Shown: positions 25,787 to 34,416 of the stretch, one piece after another
Numbering within the stretch: the stretch's first letter is position 1
Layout: the number at the start of each line of letters is the position of its first letter
Assembly: GCF_022846655.1 (NCBI RefSeq)
Contig: NZ_AP025667.1
Coordinates: 4,129,001 to 4,193,000 of the forward strand
Origin: Streptomyces seoulensis
GTDB lineage: Bacteria > Actinomycetota > Actinomycetes > Streptomycetales > Streptomycetaceae
Reading direction: 5' to 3'
Length of the DNA: 64,000 nucleotides
Notes under the pieces: generated by a model
The model's database searches: none
What the model saw: the letters and a program-made list of their open reading frames with translations, nothing else
Told to the model about the DNA's origin: nothing
Translations under genes and position numbers: made by a program

Positions 25787-26662
25787 TTACGCCTGCGGCC
25801 CCACCGGGATGTCGCCGCGCAGCGTGATCCGGTGCATCACCCGGTGCTGGTCGCCGTAGTCGCGGTTGGCGTAGTGGGAGGTGCTGCGGTTGTCCCACAG
25901 GGCCACGTCACCCGGCTGCCAGCGGTGCCGCACCACATGCTCCGGCTTGGTGAGGTGTGCGTAGAGAATGTCCAGCAGGCCCCGGCTCTCGTGCTCGGAG
26001 ACGCCGACGATGTGCGACGTGAAGCCGGGGTTCACGAACAGCCCCTTGCGCCCGCTCTCCGGGTGCACCCGGACCACCGGATGCTCCACCGGAGTGAGCT
26101 GGGTGAACACCTCGCCCTCCCACAGGTTGCCCTTCCCCTGCCGGCGCTGCGCGAGGTAGTACCCGAACTCGCGGCTGCCGTCGTGCACGGCGGTGAGGGT
26201 GTCGATGTGCGCCCGCAGCCCCGGCGACAGCGACTCGTACGCGGCCTGGCTGTCGGCCCAGTTGGTGTCGCCGCCGTTGGGCGGCAGCACCACCGCGCGC
26301 AGCACCGAGATCGCGGGCGGACGCGGCACGAAGGTGACGTCGGTGTGCCACACGTCGGCGAAGCCGTTGTCCTGGCTGTCCAGCGAGTACACCTCGGGCG
26401 CCACGTCACCGGAGTCGTGCACCGGGTGCCCGACCGTGACCTCGCCGAGGCGCCGGCCCAGCTCGATCTGCCCGGCGTCGTCGAGCCGGTGCTGCCCTCG
26501 CACGAAGAGGACCTTGTGGCGCACGAGGGCCTCGCGGAGCGCGAGCACGCCGTCGTCGTCCAGGAGGGCCAGCTCGATGCCGTCGATCTCCGCGCCGATG
26601 TTCGGGCCGAGTTCGGTGAGCGGCAGCCGCTTCGCCACGGGCCGGTCGCTGAGGATGCTCAT
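25787..26662 (-). CDS. TauD/TfdA family dioxygenase
   Basis: A 291-residue Fe(II)/2-oxoglutarate dioxygenase. Iron ligands are visible as His and Asp in 'DVWHTDVTFVPRPP' and the distal His in 'HRVMHRITLRGD'; the 2-oxoglutarate-binding arginine lies in that last segment. Relatives hydroxylate taurine or other sulfonates next to sulfur so that sulfite is released, or act on sulfate esters. It is the last gene of the sulfonate import operon, 60 bases after the ATPase gene, which supports a sulfonate or sulfate-ester substrate. Confidence 0.93.
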   Translation of the reverse strand: MSILSDRPVAKRLPLTELGPNIGAEIDGIELALLDDDGVLALREALVRHKVLFVRGQHRLDDAGQIELGRRLGEVTVGHPVHDSGDVAPEVYSLDSQDNGFADVWHTDVTFVPRPPAISVLRAVVLPPNGGDTNWADSQAAYESLSPGLRAHIDTLTAVHDGSREFGYYLAQRRQGKGNLWEGEVFTQLTPVEHPVVRVHPESGRKGLFVNPGFTSHIVGVSEHESRGLLDILYAHLTKPEHVVRHRWQPGDVALWDNRSTSHYANRDYGDQHRVMHRITLRGDIPVGPQA

Positions 26663-26722
26663 ACGGATGTCCTTTCCGGTACGGCCCCGTCCGGGACCTG
26701 GGTTCTTTCTCGGGTACGGCGC

Positions 26723-27529
26723 TCAGGCCGCGGCGGCGCTCTTGACGGCGTGCGCGACCTCGGCGCGCAGCTCACCGAACTCCGGTGACCCGCGCAGCTC
26801 TTCGGCGTCCACCTCGCCGCGCGGCAGGGTGATCGGCAGGTCCAGGGCAACGGTCCCCGGACTCTTCGTCAGCACCACGATGCGGGAGCCGAGGAACACG
26901 GCCTCCTCGGCCGAGTGCGTGACGAACACCGTGGTGCGCCCGGCCTGGGCGGCCATCCGGCGCACGTCCTCCTGGAGCCGCTCACGGGTGAGCGCGTCCA
27001 GGGCCGCGAACGGCTCGTCGAGCAGCAGCAGGGGGTTCTCGGCGGCGAGCGCGCGGGCGATGGCGACGCGCTGCTGCTGCCCGCCGGAGATCTCCCAGAC
27101 CCGGCGTGCCTCGGTGCCCTCCAGTCCGACCCGTGCCAGCAACTCGGCTCGCCGCTCCGGCCATCGGGCTCGGTCGACACCCGCGTACCTGAGGGCCAGG
27201 TCGAGGTTGCCGCGCACGGTGCGCCAGGGGAACAGCCTCGGCGTCTGGAACACCACGCCCGCCGTGTCGCCGGGGCGGGGAGCGGTGCCGGAGACCGTCA
27301 CGGTGCCCTCGGTGGGCCGCTCGAACCCGGCGATCAGCCGCAGCAGGGTGCTCTTGCCGCAGCCGGAGGCGCCGACCAGGACGAGGAACTCCCCGGTGGG
27401 CACGGTCAGATCGACCGGGCCGACGGCGGTCACGGCACCGTACCGATGGGTGACGTGGTCGAGCCGGACGGCCCCGTCCTCGACTCCCCTTGACTCAACC
27501 TTCGCTTCCGCCAGCTCACTTGAGGACAT
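26723..27529 (-). CDS. Sulfonate/nitrate-type ABC transporter ATP-binding protein
   Basis: A 268-residue SsuB/TauB-like ATPase. Walker A 'GASGCGKSTLLRLIAGFE', signature 'ISGGQQQRVAIARALA', Walker B 'LLLLDEPFAALDALTR' and 'VTHSAEEAVFLGSRI' are complete. It overlaps the binding-protein gene by 14 bases. Together with the permease and lipoprotein upstream it forms an importer of the aliphatic sulfonate/taurine class; the ssu and tau subtypes cannot be told apart from sequence. Confidence 0.93.
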   Translation of the reverse strand: MSSSELAEAKVESRGVEDGAVRLDHVTHRYGAVTAVGPVDLTVPTGEFLVLVGASGCGKSTLLRLIAGFERPTEGTVTVSGTAPRPGDTAGVVFQTPRLFPWRTVRGNLDLALRYAGVDRARWPERRAELLARVGLEGTEARRVWEISGGQQQRVAIARALAAENPLLLLDEPFAALDALTRERLQEDVRRMAAQAGRTTVFVTHSAEEAVFLGSRIVVLTKSPGTVALDLPITLPRGEVDAEELRGSPEFGELRAEVAHAVKSAAAA

Positions 27530-28568
27530 CGGGCAGCCCCTTGAGGTAGAACGCCTTCTCCACGGAGGCGGCGGAGGGCGCCGCGTCGATCTGCTTCTGG
27601 CCGGCCAGGAAGCGGCCGGTGTCGCCGACGTAGGTCAGCAGCTTGCCGGGCTTGCCGTCGGTGCCCAGCCACTCGGCGGAGGTCACCTGCTCCGGGGTGA
27701 GGAACACGCCCTGCGCGAGCTGGGCCCGGGCGTCGGCGACGCTGATGCTCAGCTCGGCCGCGACCGCCTTCACCGAGCCCTCGGGGTCGGACTTGAGCAG
27801 TCGCAGCGCCTCGGCCTCCGCCTTGCGCCAGGCGTCGATCGCCTTCGGGTCGCGGGCGATCAGCTCGTCCGAGACGACGGCGAGGTCCAGGGTCGGCTTG
27901 CCCGAACCGGCCACCTGCTTGCTGCTGGTGAGCTGCCGCCCGGTCTTGCGCAGCTCGTCCAGGGTCGGCAGCCACACGTACGCGGCGTCGATGTCACCCC
28001 GCTGCCAGGCGGCGAGGATCGCCTGCGGCTGGAGGTCGATCAGCTTGACGTCGGACGTCTTCAGCCCGGCCTTGTCCAGCGCGGCGAGCAGGCTGTAGTG
28101 CGAGGTGGAGGCGAACGGAGTGGCGATCGTGCGCCCCTTCAGCCCGGCCACGTCGGACACACCGGTGCTCTTGCGCGCCACCAGCGCCTCGTTCTCCCCC
28201 GCCACGTCGAGGATCCAGGCGACCTTGTACGGGATCGGGGACGGGCCGGATATCCCGCGCGCGAACGGGCTGGAACCCAGGGCGGCGATGTCGAGGGACT
28301 TGCCGAGGAAGGCCTGGTTGACGCTCGCGCCGGAGTCGAACTTGATCCAGGTGATGGTGTGGTCCGGCAGCGCCTTCTCCAGCAGCTTTCTGTTCTTGAC
28401 CAGCAAGTCGCCGCTGGGAAAGGCGAAGTAGCCGATGCGCAGCCGTTTCCCGGAACCGGAGGAGGATGCGGAGCTGTCGGAGCAGCCGGTGACCGCCGCG
28501 GTCGCGGCGACGGCGAGCGCACCGGCGAGCATCTGGCGACGGGAGGGGCGGTGCGAGGCGAGGGTCAT
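27516..28568 (-). CDS. Sulfonate-type ABC transporter substrate-binding lipoprotein
   Basis: A 350-residue binding protein of the SsuA/TauA (NMT1-like) fold. The N-terminus combines a twin-arginine-like 'SRRQMLAG' with a lipobox 'VTGC' near residue 29, so it may be exported folded by Tat and lipid-anchored. Motifs include 'LRIGYFAFPSGDLLVKNRKLLEKAL', 'KGRTIATPFASTSHYSLLAALDKAGL' and 'RGDIDAAYVWLPTLDEL'. It lies between the permease and ATPase genes of the operon. Confidence 0.93.
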   Translation of the reverse strand: MTLASHRPSRRQMLAGALAVAATAAVTGCSDSSASSSGSGKRLRIGYFAFPSGDLLVKNRKLLEKALPDHTITWIKFDSGASVNQAFLGKSLDIAALGSSPFARGISGPSPIPYKVAWILDVAGENEALVARKSTGVSDVAGLKGRTIATPFASTSHYSLLAALDKAGLKTSDVKLIDLQPQAILAAWQRGDIDAAYVWLPTLDELRKTGRQLTSSKQVAGSGKPTLDLAVVSDELIARDPKAIDAWRKAEAEALRLLKSDPEGSVKAVAAELSISVADARAQLAQGVFLTPEQVTSAEWLGTDGKPGKLLTYVGDTGRFLAGQKQIDAAPSAASVEKAFYLKGLPDVLK

Positions 28569-28613
28569 CGAAGTGCCGTTTCTGTACGGGGTGTTCGGGG
28601 ACGTGTGAGGTGC

Positions 28614-29471
28614 TCAGGTGCGGCCGCGCCAGGGCACGACGGCGCGTTCCAGACGCAGCAGCAGGCCGTCGATGATCAGGCCGGAGACGCCGATGGCGAT
28701 GATGCCGACGAGCACGACGGGGGTGTTGTTGTAGTTGGCGGCGTCCTTGACCATGCCGCCGATGCCGGGGAGGCCGTTGACCAACTCGGCTGCCACCAGG
28801 GACGAGTAGGCGACGCCGACGGCCAGCCGGACACCGGTCAGCGTCTCCGGCAGCGCGGAGGGGATGACCACGTCCCGTACGACGTCCCAGCGCGAGGCGC
28901 CGAGTGCGCGGGCGGCCTCGGTGAGTGCCTTGGGCACGGCGGCCACGGCGGTGGTGGTGGAGACGGCGACCGGCGGGAACGCGGCCACCGCCAGCAGGGT
29001 GATCTTGGGTTCCTCGTTGATGCCGAGCCAGATGATGAGCAAGGAGAAATACGCCAGCGGGGGCAGTGTCCGCAGGAAGGTGATCCAGGGCTCGAACAGC
29101 GAGCGCACCCAGCCGACGGTGCCCATGAGCAGGCCGAACACCACTCCGGCGGCGATGCCGATCCCGGCACCGAAGGCGATGCGGCGCAGGCTGATGCCCA
29201 AGTGCTCGATGAGATACGTGCCGTTGTAGCCCCGGACCCCGTCGTGCGTGGTGGACACGTCGATGAAGGCCCGCCACACCTTGGCCGGGGGCGGGACCAG
29301 CGTCTGGCTCCAGGTGCCGCTCACCGCGAGCAGTTGCCACAGGAGAAGGAACAGCACGAGCGAGCCCAGCGGAAGTGCGATGCCTCGTACGGCACTTGGG
29401 ACGCGGGCCGGGCGGGTCGCGGCGGCGGCCGGGAGCGGACCGGCCTTCTCCGGGCGCAGGGACAGGGACAC
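28614..29471 (-). CDS. Sulfonate-type ABC transporter permease
   Basis: A 285-residue inner-membrane permease of the SsuC/TauC class with about six membrane segments ('GIALPLGSLVLFLLLWQLLAVSG', 'RIAFGAGIGIAAGVVFGLLMG'). The ATPase-contact loop is 'EAARALGASRWDVVRDVVIPSALPETLTG'. First protein gene of the four-gene operon. A cysteine leader peptide lies 172 bases upstream. Confidence 0.93.
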   Translation of the reverse strand: MSLSLRPEKAGPLPAAAATRPARVPSAVRGIALPLGSLVLFLLLWQLLAVSGTWSQTLVPPPAKVWRAFIDVSTTHDGVRGYNGTYLIEHLGISLRRIAFGAGIGIAAGVVFGLLMGTVGWVRSLFEPWITFLRTLPPLAYFSLLIIWLGINEEPKITLLAVAAFPPVAVSTTTAVAAVPKALTEAARALGASRWDVVRDVVIPSALPETLTGVRLAVGVAYSSLVAAELVNGLPGIGGMVKDAANYNNTPVVLVGIIAIGVSGLIIDGLLLRLERAVVPWRGRT

Positions 29472-29643
29472 GGGACGGCCTCCAAGGGGGCCTCGTAACC
29501 GGGGAAATGACCAGGGAAGAAGGGACAGCGGTGTGCCGCCTGCACAGCGGGAAGACCGGTCCTGGGAGGAGCAACTCGCCTCAGACCGCGCCGGGTCGGT
29601 TCACCGGGCGGATCGGACCGTCAGAGCACGCGGACAGCGGCGG

Positions 29644-29715
29644 TCAGCGACAACACGCGGCCGGGCGTCGGCACAGGTCGATGACCAGGCGTCGCACCAG
29701 CGGCATGGGATTCAT
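29644..29715 (-). CDS. Putative cysteine leader peptide, upstream of the sulfonate import operon
   Basis: A 23-residue ORF with core 'LVRRLVIDLCRR' and C-terminal 'AACCR'. The 'RRxxIDLxR' centre and the two adjacent cysteines (TGT TGT) two codons from the stop match the actinobacterial cysteine leader-peptide pattern, as in the first leader at 22379-22456. The ATG at 29715 lies eight bases after a -10-like box and is probably leaderless. It precedes the permease gene by 172 bases, a region that holds nothing else recognisable. Cysteine starvation would be expected to raise expression. Confidence 0.75.
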   Translation of the reverse strand: MNPMPLVRRLVIDLCRRPAACCR

Positions 29716-29723
29716 GGGGCCCT

Positions 29724-29752
29724 TTTCTACCGCAGCGGGAGCACACCACCAA
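29724..29752 (-). promoter_or_regulatory. Possible promoter of leader peptide 2 and the sulfonate operon
   Basis: On the minus strand TTGGTG (29747-29752) and TAGAAA (29724-29729) are separated by 17 bases. Transcription would start at or next to the leader ATG at 29715. Confidence 0.45.
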
Positions 29753-29757
29753 GGGGT

Positions 29758-29772
29758 GTCCACGAAGTGGAC
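29758..29772. promoter_or_regulatory. Palindrome upstream of the sulfonate operon promoter
   Basis: GTCCACGAAGTGGAC is a perfect inverted repeat with six-base arms and a three-base spacer. It sits just upstream of the proposed -35 box of the sulfonate operon, a usual place for an activator site. No regulator gene is adjacent, so the binding protein is unknown. Confidence 0.4.
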
Positions 29773-29894
29773 CAGGGGTTGAGAAGAGGTTCCGCCCGCA
29801 CAGGCCGCCACGCCGGGCGGTGACCCGAGTCGCGTTCACTCGTTTGCCGTAGCACCAGCCCCGAACGTCCCCGGTCGTGGAAGGCAGTCGCCCG

Positions 29895-31838
29895 ATGGTC
29901 CTGTCCTCGCTCAGTCGTTCCCCGCACGGTTCGCGCCGGCCCCTGCTGCACGCCGAGCGCAGAATCGCCGAGCGGTACGCCGAGCTGGTCCGCCTGGCCT
30001 ACCTGGTGCTCCCGGCCTCCCTCGGCCGGCACCGCCGGGTGCTCGCCGCGCACTCGCTGGTGCAGCGCAGCCTGCCCGAGGCGACCCCCGCCGTACCGGC
30101 ACCCCGCTCGTCGGGGGCGGACGGCGCCGACCCGGACCGGCTCCTGCGGGTGGCGGTGGTGCGCGGCGCTCTCGCCCAGTGCCGACGGCCGAGGCTGTGG
30201 CCCGAGGGGGCGCGGCCGCCCCGGCTGTTGGTGCCCAGGCTGCCCGTGGTGCTCGGGCTGCGGCTGGCGCCGCGCTCGGGCGGGGCCGAGGAGATGGCGC
30301 TCGGCCAGGCCCTGTCGGAGCTGTCCGCCCCGGCCCGCGCGGCCTTCGTCCTGCTGCGGGTGGAGGGCCTCACGGCCGACCACACGCACGGCGTGCTGGA
30401 GGCGGCCGGGGTCGAGCGGGCGAGGGTGGCCGTACGGGAGGCGGCTCGGCTCGACACGTCGCTGGGCGCGGCCGCGGCGGCGGTGCTCACCTCGGACGAG
30501 TTCGACGCGTGCACGCTGCGCGCCCGCCCCACCGACCTGGTGCGCCGCAGGCGTCGGGTGCGTCTGGCCGCCGTCGCGGTGATTGCGGGGGCTCTGGCGG
30601 CGGGCGGGCTGGCGGCCGTCACGCACTCGGCTCCGGACACTCCCCGCCCGCTCGCGCGGCCGCCCCGCTCCGCCGGTCTGGTCCGGGTCGACCCTGGTGA
30701 GTGGGCGGACACCTCGCGCGTGGACTTCACCGCCTGGCCCGCGCGCGGGGACCGGGTCCGCGACCGCGCGCTGCTGGACCGGGCGCTGGCCGTCTGGGCC
30801 GACCCGCCGTCCGGCACGCGTGTCGTCCGCGCGCCCGGCACCCCGGCCGATCCCCCGCCCCGCGCACCGCAGTTGCTGTACGCGGGGGACGTATCGGGGC
30901 GCGCGGTGGTGGTCTTCCACGACGGCCGACGCCTGGTGCGGTACGGCGAGACGGGCACCGGTGAGCTGCTCGTGCTGGCCCGCGCGGACGACGCCGACGT
31001 GACGACGGCCGCGGCTCTCGCGCTGGCCGAGCGGGGTGGCGCGGTGCGGTATCTGCTGGCGCCCTGGGTGGCGGAGTCCTCGGTACGCGATCTGACCAGG
31101 CCGGACTCTCCGGCGCGGCCCCTGTCGGTGGCACGGGACGGGGTCACCGCGCCGGTGCCCCGGTGGACGGGCGGCGGTTGCGGACGTCGTCCGGCACTCC
31201 AGTTGCGGTCCTCCCCAGCGATCGCCGAGCACCACGCGTTCTTGCTGGCCGACCTCGGCGGTCTCACGCCCGCGCATCTGACGTACACGCCGCTGCCTGG
31301 CCACGGCTCGCCGCCGGCCCGGCAGCCGCGCGAGGCGACCGGGCCCGCCGCGCTTGTGGCGTGGGGGCAGACCGGCTGCGACCTCGACTCGGCCGGCGGC
31401 TCGGGGGTGCGGGCGGTCAGCACCTGGGACTTCGCCGAGCAGGACCTGCCGGACGGCGGCGGCCACGCCGTGTGGACGTGCGAGCGGGCCGACACCTGGC
31501 GGGGGCCGGGGAACATCACCGTCCTCCTGCGCCGGCCGGGCGGGAAAGCGCAGGTGGTGACGCGGGTGCGGTCGACCGCCGCGTGCAGCAGGTTCGGACA
31601 GCACGTGGTGGCGCGGACGCACTGGAAGTCGCCGCGCGGACACTGGTACGTCCTGGCGGCGGGCAGCCGCGCCGTCACCTCGCTCAGCCTCAGCGGGGAC
31701 GTGACGGCCGCTCTCGGCGGGCACACCCTGGCGGTCGGCGCCCCCAAGGAAGCCAGGACACGGGTCCGGGCGCGGCTGACCTCGGGCGAAATGCTGCCGG
31801 AGGTCGGATCCGGGCCGTCCGGGGGTACCCGGCCATAG
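29895..31838 (+). CDS. Membrane-anchored protein with degenerate sigma-factor-like N-terminus
   Basis: A 647-residue protein of unknown function. The N-terminal 200 residues recall ECF sigma factors: 'RYAELVRLAYLVLP' resembles region 2 and 'ALSELSAPARAAFVLLRVEGLTADHTHGVLEAAGV' resembles region 4. A basic stretch 'RRRRRVR' and one membrane segment ('LAAVAVIAGALAAGGLAAV', near 225-245) follow, then about 400 residues that would be extracellular. The ATG at 29895 is preceded by GGAAGG; a GTG at 29877 is an alternative. Whether it binds RNA polymerase or DNA is not shown. Confidence 0.75.
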   Translation: MVLSSLSRSPHGSRRPLLHAERRIAERYAELVRLAYLVLPASLGRHRRVLAAHSLVQRSLPEATPAVPAPRSSGADGADPDRLLRVAVVRGALAQCRRPRLWPEGARPPRLLVPRLPVVLGLRLAPRSGGAEEMALGQALSELSAPARAAFVLLRVEGLTADHTHGVLEAAGVERARVAVREAARLDTSLGAAAAAVLTSDEFDACTLRARPTDLVRRRRRVRLAAVAVIAGALAAGGLAAVTHSAPDTPRPLARPPRSAGLVRVDPGEWADTSRVDFTAWPARGDRVRDRALLDRALAVWADPPSGTRVVRAPGTPADPPPRAPQLLYAGDVSGRAVVVFHDGRRLVRYGETGTGELLVLARADDADVTTAAALALAERGGAVRYLLAPWVAESSVRDLTRPDSPARPLSVARDGVTAPVPRWTGGGCGRRPALQLRSSPAIAEHHAFLLADLGGLTPAHLTYTPLPGHGSPPARQPREATGPAALVAWGQTGCDLDSAGGSGVRAVSTWDFAEQDLPDGGGHAVWTCERADTWRGPGNITVLLRRPGGKAQVVTRVRSTAACSRFGQHVVARTHWKSPRGHWYVLAAGSRAVTSLSLSGDVTAALGGHTLAVGAPKEARTRVRARLTSGEMLPEVGSGPSGGTRP

Positions 31839-31871
31839 CCGCGACCCGCTGCCGAGCACTGGAGAACGACC

Positions 31872-32318
31872 ATGGTCCACGTCCGACGTTCCTTCACCGT
31901 CCCCCGCCCCCTGCCCGCCGTGATCGACTACCTGGCCGACTTCACGCACGCCGTGGACTGGGACCCCGGTACCCAGGAATGCGCCCGGAAGGACGGCGTG
32001 GGCGCGCCCACCGAGGGCACCACCTGGCACAACGTCTCCGAGTTCCGGGGCCGCCGCACCGAGCTGGAGTACCGCCTGGACCACCGCGGCGAGGACCGCC
32101 TGACCTTCGTCGGCACCAACGACACCGCCACCACGAGGGACGACATCACCCTCCGCCCCACCCCGGAGGGCACCGAGATCACCTACGACGCCGACATCCG
32201 GTTCCACGGCCTCGCCCGCCTGGCGGACCCGTTCCTACGCGGTGAGTTCGAGCGCCTGGGCGACGAGATCACCCACACGATGCCGGAGGCGATCGAGTCG
32301 GCGGTGCCGCGGACCTGA
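31872..32318 (+). CDS. SRPBCC (START-like) family protein
   Basis: A 148-residue single-domain protein with the SRPBCC pattern 'VRRSFTVPRPLPAVIDYLADFTHAVDWDPGTQECARKD' and 'HRGEDRLTFVGTNDTATTRDDITLRPTPEGTEITYDADIRF'. These helix-grip proteins bind hydrophobic ligands or act in polyketide cyclisation and stress; no specific role is evident. GGAGA lies seven bases before the ATG. It may be cotranscribed with the gene 33 bases upstream. Confidence 0.87.
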   Translation: MVHVRRSFTVPRPLPAVIDYLADFTHAVDWDPGTQECARKDGVGAPTEGTTWHNVSEFRGRRTELEYRLDHRGEDRLTFVGTNDTATTRDDITLRPTPEGTEITYDADIRFHGLARLADPFLRGEFERLGDEITHTMPEAIESAVPRT

Positions 32319-32439
32319 CGGTCAGCCAGGCCCACCGTCCACCCGGTCCGGTCACACCGTCCTCACCGATTCCACACATCACTTACTTTGCGCTTACGCT
32401 CCTCCCTGCACCACAAATCGCACGACTCAGGGGGGAACC

Positions 32440-33105
32440 ATGGCCAACTGGAAGCTCATCGGCGCAATCGCGGGCGGTCTCATCGTCGTGGGCGCCATCG
32501 GCAGCGCCGTCGACGGCGGCGGCAGCGCCGACACCGCGGCGCAGACGCCGTCCTACGCCACCGCCAAGGCGGCGACGCCCACACCCGCCGTCGCCGACGA
32601 CAAGCCCGCCACGTCGAAGGCGGAGACGAAGTCCGTCCCCGACTTCGTCGGTATGGGCCTTCAGTCCGCGCAGGACGCCGCGCAGGCCGCCGGGTTCTAC
32701 GGGCTGAAGTCCCACGACTCCCTCGGCCGGGCCCGTCATCAGATCCTCGACCGGGACTGGAAGGTCTGCTCCCAGAACGTGAAGGCGAACAGCGACGCCT
32801 CCACCGACAAGGTGCTGGACTTCGGCGCGGTCAAGCTGGAGGAGACCTGCCCCGCCCACGACGAGGCCGCCCCGTCCGCTGCGGGCGGGACGATGCCGTC
32901 GTTCACCGGGAAGAGCGTGGCGGCGGCGCGGGACGCGCTGGACTCCGGCACCTCGTTCACCGTCCAGGACGCTTCCGGGCAGGACCGGTTCATCCTGGTC
33001 GAGTCCAACTGGAAGGTGTGCTCGCAGGAGCCGGCGGCCGGGGCGAAGGTGAACGGGCAGCCGGTCACCCTCGGCGCGGTGAAGTTCGAGGAGAGCTGCG
33101 GGTAG
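32440..33105 (+). CDS. Membrane-anchored protein with two PASTA-like domains
   Basis: A 221-residue protein with an N-terminal membrane segment ('LIGAIAGGLIVVGAIGSAV'), a Thr/Ala/Pro-rich linker and two related PASTA-like units (about 68-140 and 150-221). Each unit carries the phrase 'WKVCSQ' and ends with 'EETCP' or 'EESCG', so each has a cysteine pair that could form a disulfide outside the cell. PASTA domains bind peptidoglycan fragments in kinases and penicillin-binding proteins; here no catalytic domain is attached. A strong AGGGGGG site precedes the ATG. Confidence 0.85.
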   Translation: MANWKLIGAIAGGLIVVGAIGSAVDGGGSADTAAQTPSYATAKAATPTPAVADDKPATSKAETKSVPDFVGMGLQSAQDAAQAAGFYGLKSHDSLGRARHQILDRDWKVCSQNVKANSDASTDKVLDFGAVKLEETCPAHDEAAPSAAGGTMPSFTGKSVAAARDALDSGTSFTVQDASGQDRFILVESNWKVCSQEPAAGAKVNGQPVTLGAVKFEESCG

Positions 33106-33109
33106 CGCG

Positions 33110-34300
33110 CTACGACCCGCTGTAGTTGAGGTCGTCGCTCCGGCTCTCCGCCGCTGCCGTCACCGGTTCGGGGCGGTCCCAGGTGCGAGTGATCGGACCG
33201 GACACCGACCGCCACCACGGGTCGGAGGGCACTCGCCCCGCCGGCTCGAAGGGCTCGCCCGGACGGGGCGAGGCCACGGTCTGGCCCACCGCTTCCGCCG
33301 CGTCCTTCGTCCACTCCCCCGGCTCCGCCCACGCGTGCATCGCCAGGTTGAAGGTGCCCCAGTGGATGGGGAGGAGGACGCCGTGCGGGGTGCCGGACTG
33401 GAGGTCGAGGTGGGCGCGGACGCCCTCCTCGGGGGTCATGTGGATGTCGGGCCAGTACGGACTGTAGGCACCGATCTGGATCATGGTCGCGTCGAACGGG
33501 CCGTGGGCCGCGCCGATGTCCTTGAAGCCGTCGAAGTAGCCCGTGTCCCCGCTGTGGAACACCTTGTGCTCCGCGCCCGCGACGACCCAGGACGCCCACA
33601 GGGTGTGCTGGGTGTTGCGCAGGCCCCGCCCGCAGAAGTGGCGGGCCGGGGTCGCGGTGAGCGTGACGCCGCCGACCTCGGTGGACTCGTGCCAGTCCAG
33701 CTCGCGCAGCCGGTCCGGGGACACCCCCCAGTGTTCGAGGTGCGCGCCCACGCCCAGCGGGACGGCGAACAGGGTGTCGGTCCCGGCCAGCGCCTTGATG
33801 GTGGGCAGGTCGAGATGGTCGTAGTGGTCGTGGGAGATGACCACCACGTCGACCGGGCCGAGCGCGGCCAGCGGCAGCGGGACGGGGTGCAGCCGCTTGG
33901 GCCCCGCGAAGGGGAACGGCGAACAGCGCTCGCCCCAGACCGGGTCGAACAGCACCCGGTGCCCGTCGATCTCCACGAGCACGCTGGAATGTCCGAGCCA
34001 TGTCACCCTGAGCCCCGTCACCGGCGGCTTCGCCAGGTCGGCCAGCGTGGTGGGGTGCACCGGGATCGTGCCGTGGGGCGCGCGGACGGGACGCGTGTCC
34101 TTGTCGAAGAACGCCTTGGCGAGGTCCAGCGTGGAGCCGGAGGGCCGGGTACGGGCCGTGCCGCCGGGGTTCTGGAAGACGCCGTCCTTGAAATGCGGGG
34201 AGCGGTGGATGCGCGCGAGGCGCTCACCGCGCGGTTCCGCGCCGAAGGCCTCGGGCTGTAGCGCGCGGAGCCCGGAGCTCTGGGAACGCAGACCGGTCAC
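33110..34300 (-). CDS. Metallo-beta-lactamase-fold hydrolase, NAPE-PLD-like
   Basis: A 396-residue hydrolase. The metal site is clear: 'VISHDHYDHLDLPTI' (H-x-H-x-D-H), 'ARHFCGRG', 'SGDTGYFDGF' and a late 'LLPIHWGTFNLA'. The layout and 'VTWLGHSSVLVEIDGHRVLFDPVWGERCSPFPFAGPKR' match bacterial relatives of N-acyl-phosphatidylethanolamine phospholipase D and UlaG-like lactonases. GTG 34300 is chosen as start because GGAGG lies five bases upstream. It converges on the PASTA gene with a four-base gap. The true substrate is unknown. Confidence 0.9.
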   Translation of the reverse strand: MTGLRSQSSGLRALQPEAFGAEPRGERLARIHRSPHFKDGVFQNPGGTARTRPSGSTLDLAKAFFDKDTRPVRAPHGTIPVHPTTLADLAKPPVTGLRVTWLGHSSVLVEIDGHRVLFDPVWGERCSPFPFAGPKRLHPVPLPLAALGPVDVVVISHDHYDHLDLPTIKALAGTDTLFAVPLGVGAHLEHWGVSPDRLRELDWHESTEVGGVTLTATPARHFCGRGLRNTQHTLWASWVVAGAEHKVFHSGDTGYFDGFKDIGAAHGPFDATMIQIGAYSPYWPDIHMTPEEGVRAHLDLQSGTPHGVLLPIHWGTFNLAMHAWAEPGEWTKDAAEAVGQTVASPRPGEPFEPAGRVPSDPWWRSVSGPITRTWDRPEPVTAAAESRSDDLNYSGS

Positions 34301-34416
34301 GGTACCTCCAGGTGGAGTCGCCGAGGCGCTCCGTCGTCGTCGGCTGCTGCCGCGGCGGCCCGGAGCCGCCGTGGGCCGGGCGACCCGGCCACTCGTCCCA
34401 ACGTCCACGCCGCCCT

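Noticed and set aside
26193..29498. A 1,101-codon open frame on the + strand across the sulfonate operon
   Set aside because: It is the antisense shadow of four well-supported minus-strand genes; its product has no domain structure and reflects GC-rich codon bias.
29727..32207. An 826-codon open frame on the minus strand
   Set aside because: It lies opposite the sigma-like membrane protein and SRPBCC genes and covers a leader-peptide region; the translated text is low-complexity and unlike any family.
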